A stretch of DNA of 55,510 nt from contig PS015021.1 of the NCBI GenBank assembly GCA_048213135.1, forward strand, positions 85,618 to 141,127. Direction: 5' to 3'. Below, in pieces: positions 39,176-49,652 of the stretch (position 1 is its first letter; each line of letters begins with the position of its first letter). Source of the DNA: Reclinomonas americana ATCC 50394. Lineage: Eukaryota; Jakobida; Jakobea; Jakobida. A program made the position numbers and the translations under genes. A model generated the notes under the pieces. That model was not told the origin of the DNA and made no database searches. It saw only the letters and a list, made by a program, of their open reading frames with translations.

Positions 39176-39938
39176 GAGAGTGGTGAGAAGACGCTGTGGA
39201 CAACATGGGTGCGCTGGGAGAGAGGTTCAAAAGTGCAAGACTGAGAACAAGAAAGCGACAGCCACACATTCAGAGATATGGGGAAGCAGAGAGGAGATGA
39301 GAAGTGAACAAGTAAGAGGAGCAAACAAGAGCAGCGACTGGATGACAAAGATGAGCCAAGAGAAAAGAGAACAAAAGAAAAGAAAAGGGAGTGACGTTCA
39401 GAGCTCTCCGTGAGAGATCACAGTGGTGAGTGACAAACCGCTCACCCTTCCTCCCCTCATCACAGGTCGTGCTGTACCCTGAGCGCGAGGGTCTCGAGGC
39501 CATGCTGAAGAGGTTCTTTGTCGAGCACTGTTGCGTCTCCCTCTCCCACTCTCTCCCTCTTCAATCACCGTCGTCTCACCCTACATGCAGACCACGAGGA
39601 CGAGGAGATCCGCTTCATTCTCGACGGCACAGGCGCCTTTGACATTCGCGACACCGCCGACAAGTGGGTGCGCATCGAGGTGTCGGTGGGCGACATGATT
39701 GTGATTGTTGCGTGGCACACCGTGTCTTCTTCTTCTTCACCACCGTTACCACGGCAGCAGCTAACAGTGTTGTTGGTGTGCGCAGCCGGCTGGCGCCTTC
39801 CACCGCTTCACGCTGCTCGACAGCCGCAATGTGCACGCGATGCGTCTGTTCAAGGATGCGCCCAAGTGGGAGGCCATTCCGCGGCACCCTGGCTCGCCGC
39901 CACCACCTGCCTTTGTCGCCGATTGCAAGGCGAACTGA
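37526..39938 (+). CDS. ADI1: Acireductone dioxygenase
   Basis: Methionine-salvage enzyme that oxidises acireductone to the keto-acid precursor of methionine. Four exons (37526-37753, 39466-39529, 39591-39706, 39786-39938) give 186 residues, the usual family length. The start [11 protein letters not shown] and the block YKNRDEVVLYPE are typical. The metal site is rebuilt exactly by splicing: [15 protein letters not shown] holds the two His and the Glu, and [14 protein letters not shown] holds the last His. Both inner introns begin GTTGCG, and both junctions fall inside these invariant motifs, so the unusual donors are well supported. Intron 1 is 1.7 kb, holds the largest gap in the window and is otherwise microsatellite sequence. 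The gene converges on the sirtuin gene, 114 bases away. Confidence 0.95.
38132..39027. other. Assembly gap, 896 N, with TACG-ordered flanks
   Basis: Lies in intron 1 of the acireductone dioxygenase gene. The left flank drifts from (AG)n into GTAGGTACGGTACGTACG and AACGAACGAAACG; the right flank is a pure CGTA array (39028-39104) followed by (AG)n. Confidence 0.99.
39028..39170. repeat. (CGTA)n then (AG)n array at a gap edge
   Basis: About 19 CGTA units followed, after GAGTAG, by about 30 AG units. The tetramer is in pyrosequencing flow order, so the first part is probably not genomic. Confidence 0.9.
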
Positions 39939-40052
39939 CACAATGGGAGGGCGATGGCTTCGTGAATCTCTCGAATGAATGCGAGGAGAAGGTCTGGCGA
40001 GGAGCTGCTGTCGGATGTCTTCTTCACAGTTGTACATTTCGGGTGGTCTCGC

Positions 40053-41855
40053 TCACACCGCCGGATTCCTCGACTTGGGGAAGACACCCCGCAAGCGCAG
40101 CTTCTTCGCCAACAGCGGCAGCGCCTCGTCTAACCGCGCGTAGATGCGCACAGCACACTGATCGTCGTACTGTGTGCGTTGCAGGTTGATAATGACGAGG
40201 CCTTGTCCGACGCCGTCGGCGTGTCGTTCGGCGGGTGTTGTGGCGATGCGGTCTGCGTGCGTGCGTGTGCGAGGTGAGTGAAAGAAGGGGGAAAGGAAAA
40301 AAAGGGGGGGGACGTCTTGCTCACCAGCGCCCATGCCGCACAGTGACGTGCCGAGAGCCAGGCACATGTCGCACCGCTCCTCCCACTCGGACAGCCACTC
40401 GTGCAGATGCGGCTCCACGTCCTCGTCCATGAACTTGACGCGGTTCTTGCGGTCGAACCAGCTGCCGTGGATCTCGTTGAGCTTCTCCTGGGGGTAGCCG
40501 GCCTGCAGAAGGAGAAGGAGGTGAGCAAAAGGAGGGAATGTATGAGAAGGAGGGAAAAAGGAGAAAAGGAAGCAGCAGCAGCGGAGGGGAAGAAGCAGCA
40601 GGAGGAGGAGGAGCAGCAGCAGAAGTGGCAGACTGACGGAGGAGAGAGTGTGATTGAGAAATGTAGTGAGCAAAGTGGAAAAACAGCATGCCGGAAAGAA
40701 GGACAGAGTGATGGAAAATGAAGAGAGCCCGAAGAAGAACAGAAAAACTGCAGTGAAGAAGAGGAGGGGAGGAGGGACACGATAACAGAGTACGCTGCGA
40801 GGCTACCGGGAAAGAAAGCGGGAGAGAGAGAGAGAAAGAGAGAGGGAGAGAGAGACACAGAGAGTGGAAGAATTGGATGTGATGAAGAAGCAGTCTGACA
40901 GAGTTGGCTGAAAAGGCAGTTGTAAAGAAGAGGAAGAAAGGAGGAGGATGAGGCAGAAGAGGACATCCGAGCGATGATGTAGGCCGGTGGAGTGGGGTAA
41001 ACTGAGAGCAGGGAGGTGACGAAATAGAGGAAACGAGGAGGAGGATGCGGAGAACAACTGCAGAGCGATGACAGATGAGGAGAGTGAGTTGAACGACATG
41101 CACCTTTTGCGCCAGTCCGTCGTGGTTCTGCTGCACCCAGTGCTGTGACATTCGAGGGGTTTAGTCGCACAACCAACTAGCTTCTCGCAGATTACTGACC
41201 CCGCCGCACCTGCAGATACCCAGCGCGTTCCATCGCCGCCAGCACCTGCATTGACAAGTCAGTCTCCAAATCATCATCACCACCATCGCCGCCGCCTCAT
41301 CAATCGCAACATAGTGGGACTTGGTCGGCTGCGCCTTTAGTCGATTGACGCTGGTCTCGCGACCGGCCACCGATCCCTGCGACACGAGACGAAGTGAGCA
41401 CGTCTGGCACCGATCATTGCCACCGATCAATCGATATCGCACGCAACTGGGGCCACACTGGCGTAATCGCCCAAGCCCGCGGAGGTGGAGATGCCGGCTC
41501 CCGTGTACACCACCAGATTCTCCGACTGCGCGACAAGGGAGAGGTAAGTTGACACGAAAGGAGAGCGTTGCCGGATGAGTGACAACACCTTGCGGATCAT
41601 GTCGGCCACCAACTCCAGCTTCGCATCCAACACGTCATCCTCATCGGCGTACTCGGTGGCATCGCGCGAGTTGTATCCTGGTCTCGCCAAGCGATCCGTG
41701 GCAGCCACCACGCGAGGGGCACGCCATGCGTCCGGATCGATTTCTGGCACGTTCCGCCCGTGCATCTCCACCCATGTCGCGTCGAGTCGCCGTACTTGTC
41801 GAGGTGCGCGTCGTGCGGGTCCTCCAGCAGCAGCAGCAGCGGAGGAAGAAGCCAT
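40053..41855 (-). CDS. Atypical sirtuin (NAD-dependent deacylase family), 287 aa
   Basis: Seven exons (41855-41589, 41525-41448, 41376-41311, 41245-41210, 41142-41104, 40502-40325, 40252-40053) close in frame. NAD-site motifs: [15 protein letters not shown], and [12 protein letters not shown] in place of the usual QNID.L...SG. The catalytic His is in [21 protein letters not shown] and [13 protein letters not shown] complete the Rossmann part. The usual four-Cys zinc site is absent; only RCDMC is seen in its neighbourhood. DY in [10 protein letters not shown] replaces PDYR/PDFR. So fold and active His are kept, but zinc binding and substrate pocket differ. Whether it deacylates protein cannot be told. 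Two donors are GTTGCG, and two exons are under 40 bases. Confidence 0.88.
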
Positions 41856-42239
41856 GATTGTCTATTCTCCGAGTTGTCGACCGAAATGCTATAAATAACC
41901 AGCGACGTCGCTTCGTTTTTCTCCCTGCCATTGGCGTGCGAAGGTATTTTTGTATTCGTCGGAAGAAGGGAGAGGACTCCGCTGACTGCTGAGTGTGCGC
42001 GACGGCATGCGGGATGCGAGAGAAGAGGCGACGTCGCTGCAGCCATTGCATGTATTTTGTTCCGAAGTCGACGTCGAGTTCTTTGCTCCAACGTCTCCAC
42101 CGTTGAGTAGGCGCATGCCAAGCATATACACAGCAAGCATGTGAGCTCTCAGCAACTCATCTCATTCCCTTCGCCTCGGCGACGTGTCCCGTGACGTCAC
42201 TCTCCCGCGCACACGCGACAACCCCCCTCTGTCTCTCTC
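41856..42239. promoter_or_regulatory. Divergent promoter region, sirtuin and coiled-coil gene
   Basis: 384 bases between two start codons on opposite strands. TATAAATA lies at 41890-41897, about 35 bases before the sirtuin ATG on its strand. Promoter function is inferred from the arrangement. Confidence 0.5.
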
Positions 42240-42497
42240 ATGAGCGCTGACAAGCTGCTCGAGCTGCACCACAGCCTGCAGGACGCCGAGCACACCGAGA
42301 CGATCAAGATCCAGCAGGACGCGTGGAAGAAACAGCGCAAGTTGCGAGAGAGAGAACTCACACTGCGCGCGACTTTGGAGCATGCGCGACAACAATGCCT
42401 GCTGTGGAGACAGAGAAGTGACAGTGTGACTCGCCTGTGTGAGGAGCTGAAGAAGCTGTCACGCTCGTTGAAAAAGGCCAAAAAGGGACGAATGTAG
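42240..42497 (+). CDS. Short coiled-coil protein (85 aa)
   Basis: Single exon from MSADKLLELHHSLQDAEHT to a Lys-rich end (LKKAKKGRM). Almost the whole length is predicted by eye to be a charged coiled coil, with VTRLCEELKKLSRSLKK recalling the LCRELQ-type motif of taxilins. It is far shorter than a taxilin, so this is only a resemblance. The frame is intact, starts after a CTCTCTCTC leader and stops cleanly. It could be a centrosomal or ciliary small protein, but nothing fixes its role. Confidence 0.55.
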   Translation: MSADKLLELHHSLQDAEHTETIKIQQDAWKKQRKLRERELTLRATLEHARQQCLLWRQRSDSVTRLCEELKKLSRSLKKAKKGRM

Positions 42498-42532
42498 TAA
42501 CACAGCTCTTTTGTTTGTTTATCTCTCTCTCT

Positions 42533-45197
42533 CTACACGTATCTAAGTGGACTCATGCTGCTGTCGCTTCCATCGGATCGGTACGAGGATCCTTGGCCTA
42601 GTCTGTCCATGGAGGAGGCGAGCAGCGCAGAGTCTTCGCCGAGCGCGGGAGTGGTGGTGTCGATCAGTTGCGGGGTTGACGCGGACTTGTGTCTGGAGGA
42701 GGGCAAGGGGCGCACGGGAGTTCCTTGGATGCTGGAGCTGGCGGAGATGGGGCGCAGGCCGGGGGGAGAGGTGGGTCGCCAGTGGAGGAGCACGAGGATC
42801 TCGGACTGCGGGGAGGGGGAGAAGGGGGAGTTGAGGGGAAGGGGAGGGAAGGGGGAAGAGAGATCAGAAGGAGAAAGAGAGAGAGAGAGAGATAAACGAG
42901 GCAAAGGGAGAAGGGGGAAGGGAGCGAAGGGAGGGCGAAATGGGAGGAAGGCGGGAGGAGGAACAGGGTAACAGGGATGATGAGCAGGGAGAAGGTCAGA
43001 GGAGGGAGGGCAGCGAATGAGAGGGGAAGGAGCAAGTGCGAGGAGGTGGGAAGAGGAGACTCGACATGGAACATTAGTCACAGAAAGATCGGGAGCATCT
43101 GAGAACGAGCATCAGGAAGACGGCTGTTTGAGGGTCGATGAGGGAACGCGAGACAGGCATCCATGCGAGAGCATGCGAGCGGAGTGGAGGAAGGACGAGT
43201 TAAAGTTTGATGAAGGTTGAGGAGAATGTGGGCGGAAAGACGAGCGATCGACACGGGAACACCGCCGCAGAGCGGGCAACTGACGTCACACATGCAGGTG
43301 TGGAGCAATCATTGATCGCAGTGGGGAAACAGAATGACGATGCACACGAGAGCCTTGTCAAGTGAGAAAGGGAGTGAGCAGAGCGGTGACACATACACAT
43401 ACGGAGACAGACAGACAAACAGGCAAACCGATAGACAGGCAGACAGACAAGCACAGAGAGAGAGAGAGAGAAACAGAGAGAGAAGCAAGTGATCCGTGAT
43501 ACAGTGCCGCTGCGCAACATGGAAAATGGCATTGATGGTCACAATGGCGATTTGCGTGGGGGTGCGGTCGAGCACATTGGCGGCGCCGACGAGATTCGCA
43601 ATGTGGCAGCCGGCGATGAGGCACATGGCGATGCCGACACTGACGTTAATGTTGAGCACCTGACCACTAAACACTGGGGTGTGTGGCGCGACGCAACGTG
43701 GTGCACACGATCGTGGTCTTGATCATGGCGGTGCGGAGGGCGCCACCGACTCGTATTTGATGGTGGGCGCGGCAGAGCTGCACGGAGAGCGCCAGCAGCG
43801 GGGCCATCAACGGCACCGCCAGCACAATGATGATAATGGACTGCGCCATGAGGGCGGTGTTGCACTGCGCGGAGAAGATGTGTGAGCTGAGTGAGCGACG
43901 AATCATCAACAACACACAGTCCGCGTTTGTCGCACCTGGTGCATCCACGTAATCGGCGTTGACACGGCTCTGCGACGAAGCATGTGAGCGGCACATCACC
44001 CGTGTGCAAAACACAGTGCGTACACAGCGCCGCACCTTATGCATGCACCGGCCACCAGCACAGCGGCCACCAACAGCGCAGCCACACAGACTCCTGCCGC
44101 AATCGGAAACAGGCGAGCCATGAACGTGTGCAGCGACGGCACCCATCGCGCCACGCCGGCAAATCGAGAGACCGGCTTTCCCGACAGACCGTCGTCGTCG
44201 ACATGCCTCGCCCGAGTGGCCGCCGCGGGAATGGAGGCATACAGCACGGACCTGGATGTGGCGACATGAGAGGCAAGAAGGGATCACGAAAGCAGGGCCA
44301 GCAGCAGTACCAGTAGACGCAGAGACCGAGCTGAATCAGCCCGTCAATCACGTTCACCGACGTCATGATTACCATATCCTGTGTGTGCGAGAGGCAGAGA
44401 TGAGCATCCGCTTGGATCGCCATGGAAGACAACAACAGCAACAGCTCGCGCACCACTTCGTATGAGTTGGCGATTAAAAAGTGTGCCGCGTGAGCTGCAA
44501 AGAAAGGCAAGAGGTGAGCTTGGTTGAACGTGGAGATCTTCTGCTGCTCCAGTCTAGTCTCACTGCTCAGTCGCTGCTGCTTGGTCGCTCTCACTGCTCA
44601 GTCTCGATACCTCTGTACAGTCTCGCTCCCTGTGCTCAGCCTCCCTCTGCTTATACTCTCTGCTCTGCTCAATCGCTCACTGCTCTGCTCAGTCGCTCAC
44701 TGCTCCTCTTCTCATCTTCTCTCTCTCTCTCTCACTCTCTTCCCTCCTTCCTTCTCCCTCTCTCTCCTCTCTCTTCACTCTCTCCCTCCCCACTCTCCCC
44801 CTCTGTCTCCCTCCTTCTCTCATCTCTCTCTCCCTTCCCCTCCTCTCTCTCTCTCTCTCTCATCCTCATCCTCACACCTCGCATTTGCCACACAACTCAC
44901 CCGCATATCTCAAAAAGATCAACAGCCGCACGCCCAACAACACAAAAAACATGGCCCTATCACACACACACATGTGAGGGAAGACACACAAACAAGCTCT
45001 TCTCCCTGTCTCTCTCTCTCTCACCTATGCTTCCTCCCCAACGCACTTGCCAACGCATTCGCCCCGCCTAATCCTCCCCGCCACGCACACCACCACACTC
45101 CCAAGTGATACGCAAGAGACACCAGTGCCGCCACGCCCACCAGTGCACTCCAGGTCAGAGTCACGGCGCAGGCGGCGACAAACTTGGAGCAAATCAT
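42533..45197 (-). CDS. Seven-helix membrane protein, receptor-like (416 aa)
   Basis: Eight exons (45197-45025, 44956-44901, 44494-44311, 44251-44036, 43969-43936, 43864-43698, 43666-43519, 42805-42533) close in frame at every phase. Hydrophobic segments: VAACAVTLTWSALVGVAALV, MFFVLLGVRLLIFL, VVRELLLLLSSMAI, MVIMTSVNVIDGLIQLGLCV, LFPIAAGVCVAALLVAAVLV, SIIIIVLAVPLMAPLLALSV and VSVGIAMCLIAGCHIANLVG. The last exon is a Ser/Pro-rich hydrophilic tail (SASTPQLIDTTTPALGEDS) like the cytosolic tail of a G-protein-coupled receptor. There is no signal peptide, and I see no family signature, so receptor is an inference from topology. Two donors are GTTGCG. The stop lies 35 bases from that of the coiled-coil gene on the other strand. 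Confidence 0.75.
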
Positions 45198-46081
45198 TGC
45201 TCTCCCACTCTCACTCTCTCGAAAAGGTGAATTGAAGAATGAATGAAGTGTCCTGTACGCAGTTGTCTATCTTGTGCAGCTTGGGCTGCGTGTTGCTGAG
45301 CAGCAGGCCTGACTTCGTTATATTGATGATACATGCATGTACATGTTCGATTTTTGCCCCTTCATGCACCGTGTTCGCCGCACGTGAAGAGGACGTGATG
45401 CTTGAAGGACTCTCTCTCTCTCTCTCTCTCTCTTCCTTACCCAACAGGAAGAGTCTGGCTGTCCTCTACTGGCGTTCCCTCGAATTCGTCTTTCTCTCCA
45501 AGGCCCTTGCAACTGACCCTTGCCGGCAATGACGGTCAGTTACAAGCCTGCAGCTGCTCAATCTGGACAACTGCATGTGCGAATCGTCTTCTGGAATCCG
45601 TGCAGCAGTTGCATGCATGGTACTCACCAGCGAGTGAGCACTAGGAACGGAGACGTCACGAGCAGAAGTCGAAATGGCGACTGCTGGCGTTTCTTCAATT
45701 CATCTTGTACTCCAAGCCTCCGTATAACACCTCTGCCGACCCTCTTCCCTTGTCCATCGTTCCAACGCATCCCGAATCCGTATCTCTCTGTGGCCCTGCT
45801 TGCTCACCTTGAATAACTGCGTGTGCGACAACGTGTTCTCCATTGAGCTCTGCAGCAGCACGAACACCACCATCGAGACAGCGCAGGGGCTAGAGCAAAG
45901 TCGAAAGTGCTGTCGACAAAAGCCGTATCAAAGCCAATCTGCCCTCGTCACTCTCTCCTCACCACCCAGCCCTCTCTCTCTCCACAACTTTTGTCACACA
46001 ATCCTCTTCTGTGATAGCTTGATCGCTGAACTTCCATCTCAGTGCACTTAATTAATACTAATCCACTTACACACATATACT
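45198..46081. other. Spacer with one possible orphan exon
   Basis: About 880 bases between two minus-strand genes. On minus, an ATG near 45878 opens MVVFVLLQSSMENTLSHTQL and reaches a GTGAGC donor at about 45811. It loosely recalls the stretch LLSSMAIQADAHLCLSHTQ of the neighbouring seven-helix protein. No partner exon was found, so I do not call a gene. Confidence 0.3.
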
Positions 46082-48173
46082 TCACTTCTTCTGCCTTCGA
46101 CTCCTCCTCATCGGCACTCCGCCGAGCAATGGCGGTGGCGGTGGCGGCGGTAGCGGCGGCGCCGGTGCCGCTGCACCCTTCTTCCCCTTCTTCCCTCCTC
46201 TGTTGTCGCCCATTGCCGCGGCCGCCACCACCGCCGCCGCACCGTGCATCATGGCGACAGCTGCAGCGGGTGCCGCCGGCGCCGCCGCAGGTGCAGCAGC
46301 CGGCCGGCCCGACGGACCCTCATTCTCGGCCGGCGATTCCACCGGATGCAGTGATCTGCACAGCGAGCATCCGAGCGGCACTGGCACACCACGCGAGCCG
46401 TTTGGTGGATGCGCTATCCGCAGCGGGCAGGTGGCCGGACCCTTGCACACGGGTATCTTCTTGCCCCAACCGGTAATGTCGGGCCGCCGCACGTGGCAAT
46501 CGTCACAATAGTGCGTGGTACCGAAGCAGAAAAACGTGGCCAGTTTGCAGCAAAAGTTGCACTTGAAGGCGCTGCCACCAATCCCAAATAAGAAACGCAA
46601 AGGAGAGCGACTTTCACCACCACCACCACGCAACACATGATCACGTCCGTGCACGGGGCAATTGTCGGAGTGTGACAAACAGTCGAGGCACACAAGAGGG
46701 ATCTTCTCCAACTCGTCCGCCGCCGCCGCATCCACGCACTCTCGCTCACCACCATAGTACGGGGTCTGTGTGACAACAACACACACACGCCGTGCAATGA
46801 GCACCTGCTCTCAATGTCCTTCCCTTCTCCGCAAACACCCCCACACACCTTGCACTTCTCACACATGTAGTAATTGTAGCGATAGGTGGCCATCCGGGCG
46901 AGATCGCCGCCGTACTTGGTTGCCAGATCCTCGCTCTGGTCCATCTTCTCCTCGCGTGCTCGCTTCACCGCCATGGCGAACACCTGGTCGCGCAGCTGCA
47001 TATGCGGTCGCATGACCTCCTCGAGGCTCGGGTGCGAGAGGAGGCGCTTGCACAGCGGACAGTTCATGTACGCAAACGTAATCTCGCGCGCCGGCCACCT
47101 CTTCTTGAGCATCTCGCGAATGCAGTGCATGTGGAAGTAGTGATTGCAGGCGAGCTTGATGACGGGGGCCTGTCCGAGTGGCTCCGTGAAGCAAATGTTG
47201 CAGAGGGAGTCGGCGGACTGCACACGTTGGTGAGCAGAGCAATGGTCAGGAACGTATATGTGCAGGGGAGCGCTACTCACCACCCCGTCGACATCCTCGT
47301 TCGCACAGTGCAGGCACTGAAGGCACGGAAACTCGCCGTCGACTCCACCACACGGATGCCCGCAGCGATGCATGCGTTTGCAGCTCTCCCGCGCACGCTG
47401 CGTGCAGCAGGAGTTGTGACACACGTTGCCGCGTAATGCCGGCGTGTTGACAAAGTCCTGGCACATGTGCACCACATCCGGCAACTCGTCTCCACAAAAG
47501 CGACACACGCCGTGCTCCGGCACAGCTGGAGGTGGCGGCGGCGGAGCCGGTGGCGTCTGTCGCTTCGATTTCGTCGGCTCAAAGTAATAATCGCTCGTCA
47601 AATCCACCACGGCGTCGTCCAGCGACGACACCGCGACTTGTGCCGCACGTGGTGGAGGCGGTGGTGGCGGCGGAGGGGAGCGCACCACGACGATTCCGTC
47701 GTCGTCCAGCACGATAATGTCGGGCGAGTCCCTGCGTGCCGGCCGCTGTCGTTTGACAGGCGGCGGTGCGACAACGTCGTCCAGCTCCAGCGTCAGGTCC
47801 ACAACGTCGGCGTCGGCCTGCGCAAGAAAGAAAGAGGGGAAGAGGGTGAGAATATATAAAGAGCACAGGACATACTTGCGAGTGGTGATCATCACCTTTT
47901 CCGCCTTTCCACGGCCCATCACACCATCGTCGTCCTCGAATGCTCTCTTGCGGCTCTCACGTTGCCGGCCATCCACTTCCATCACGCCTCCATTCGGGGG
48001 CGGCGGCGGAGGAGGAGCAGCGACGGCGCGCGAGGGAGGCAGAGGCGCTGGGCGGAATGCCGGTTGCGGTTTCTGCTGCTGCTGCTGTTGTTTTTGTTGC
48101 TTTTGTTGCTGCTCTTCCTCCTCGACCAGCTCGATGATGGCCAGTGGGTCGAGGCGGCGGGGGGCCACGGCGG
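46082..48173 (-). CDS. RING-Cys-relay E3 ligase (MYCBP2 type) with SUMO-interacting motifs
   Basis: Five exons in phase (48173-47896, 47817-47281, 47217-46849, 46765-46635, 46571-46082) give 600 residues; a 5' exon is missing. The C-terminal half matches the PHR/MYCBP2 end: a Cys/His-rich lead (MHRCGHPCGGVDGEFPC), a RING (DSLCNICFTEPLGQAP to NCPLCKRLL), then the tandem-Cys module (NYYMCEKCKTPYYGGERE, FKCNFCCKLATFFCFGTTHY, IAHPPNGSRGVPVPLGCSLC). In MYCBP2 this module relays ubiquitin between two Cys and esterifies Thr. The N-terminal half is unlike MYCBP2: a Q-run, Pro-runs, basic NLS-like patches (VKRQRPARR) and SUMO-interacting-type cores VVDLTLELDD, DIIVLDDDGIVVV and AVVDLTSDYY. Near the start, IIELVEEEE may be a fourth. 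The GTTGCG intron at 46634-46572 restores the family spacing HGRD..AFKC. Nuclear SUMO-directed ubiquitin ligase is the inference. Confidence 0.88.
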
Positions 48174-48428
48174 CTGCGGGGGGAGTGCGCCAGAGAAGGG
48201 AAGAGTGGGGAAGAATGGGGAGAGAATAATTAGAGAAGCGTTTGCGAGGATTGCGAGAAGAGAGACGGGGGAGCGCGGGAGATAATGAGCGACGAAGGGG
48301 AGTTGAGAAGGAAGAGACAAGAGCAAGGAGAAAAGCACTCACACACAGAGAGTGACTCAAGTCACCGCATATGCTGTGTAAGAGCCACGCGGACTTCACA
48401 AGGCTCCAAACACGAGACAACACAGACA

Positions 48429-48474
<46 letters not shown>

Positions 48475-49175
48475 GAGAGTACAGTAAGAGAGGTCTCAAC
48501 ATGCGTGCGTGAGAGAGTGCGCGAATGTAAGAGGAATGCGCGCGGAAATAAGGAGGAACGCACACAATAGACGCGCGTTCTCTCTGACACACACACACAC
48601 ACACAACTCTCTCTCTCTCTCTCCTCGCTGTACTACACGTACGTACGTCTCTCTCTCTCTGCTCTCNNNNNNNNNNNNNNNNNNNNNNNNNNNNNNNNNN
48701 NNNNNNNNNNNNNNNNNNNNNNNNNNNNNNNNNNNNNNNNNNNNNNNNNNNNNNNNNNNNNNNNNNNNNNNNNNNNNNNNNNNNNNNNNNNNNNNNNNNN
48801 NNNNNNNNNNNNNNNNNNNNNNNNNNNNNNNNNNNNNNNNNNNNNNNNNNNNNNNNNNNNNNNNNNNNNNNNNNNNNNNNNNNNNNNNNNNNNNNNNNNN
48901 NNNNNNNNNNNNNNNNNNNNNNNNNNNNNNNNNNNNNNNNNNNNNNNNNNNNNNNNNNNNNNNNNNNNNNNNNNNNNNNNNNNNNNNNNNNNNNNNNNNN
49001 NNNNNNNNNNNNNNNNNNNNNNNNNNNNNNNNNNNNNNNNNNNNNNNNNNNNNNNNNNNGAGTCGTACACTACGTGCGTGGAGAGAGCGCGACGAGTAGA
49101 GAGAGAGCGCGGACGAAGTAAGGAACGACGACACACATACGACGCGTCGTCTCTCTACACACACACACACACACA

Positions 49176-49227
<52 letters not shown>

Positions 49228-49652
49228 CAGCACAAAGAGCACAGTCGGAACTCCGAAATCACCCGCCCAAACTCAGAAGCTCAGAGAGAGAGACACACAC
49301 ACAGAACTGTCTGTTAGTCTCTTTCTCACTCACTTTACACAAACTTACCTCTCGACATTGTGCGCGCGTGTTCAAAGTGAGAGTGAGAGCAAACTGACTT
49401 TCGACCTCTCACACAAAGGGTGCCGCTGTTTTCCTCTTCTCCTCTCTGGCAGTCACTCTCTGTCACTGTGCGCGCACAATGACAGTCACGTTTTCCCCTG
49501 CTTCTCTCACAGAGACAACAAAGTCGACTTTTTTGCGCGAAAGTCGTCGCGGGACGATGGGATGCTGCAGGACCGCGAAGTCAAGCCATTTTCCGAACTT
49601 CCCTTCTCATGCCATTCACTCGTCACTCTATTTCCTTCCCCCACCCCACTCG
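48174..49652. other. Spacer with microsatellites and a 393-N gap
   Basis: Should hold the missing first exon of the E3 gene, but none is recognised. It contains CT/GA tracts at 48427-48466 and 49183-49223, the gap at 48667-49059 with GTACGTACGT flanks, and no other coding signal. Confidence 0.6.
48667..49059. other. Assembly gap, 393 N
   Basis: In the spacer upstream of the E3 gene. The flanks contain ACGTACGTACG and GTACACTACGTGCG beside CT/GA tracts. Confidence 0.99.

Noticed and set aside
37386-39348. Very long minus frames rich in Ser, Leu and Arg-Thr-Tyr-Val
   Set aside because: Translations of (AG)n and (CGTA)n arrays and N inside an intron of acireductone dioxygenase.
46572-46634. 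Gly-rich insertion in the tandem-Cys module of the E3
   Set aside because: The 63 bases are open and would add 21 residues, but they start GTTGCG, end GGCAG, and their removal restores the family spacing before FKCNFCC.
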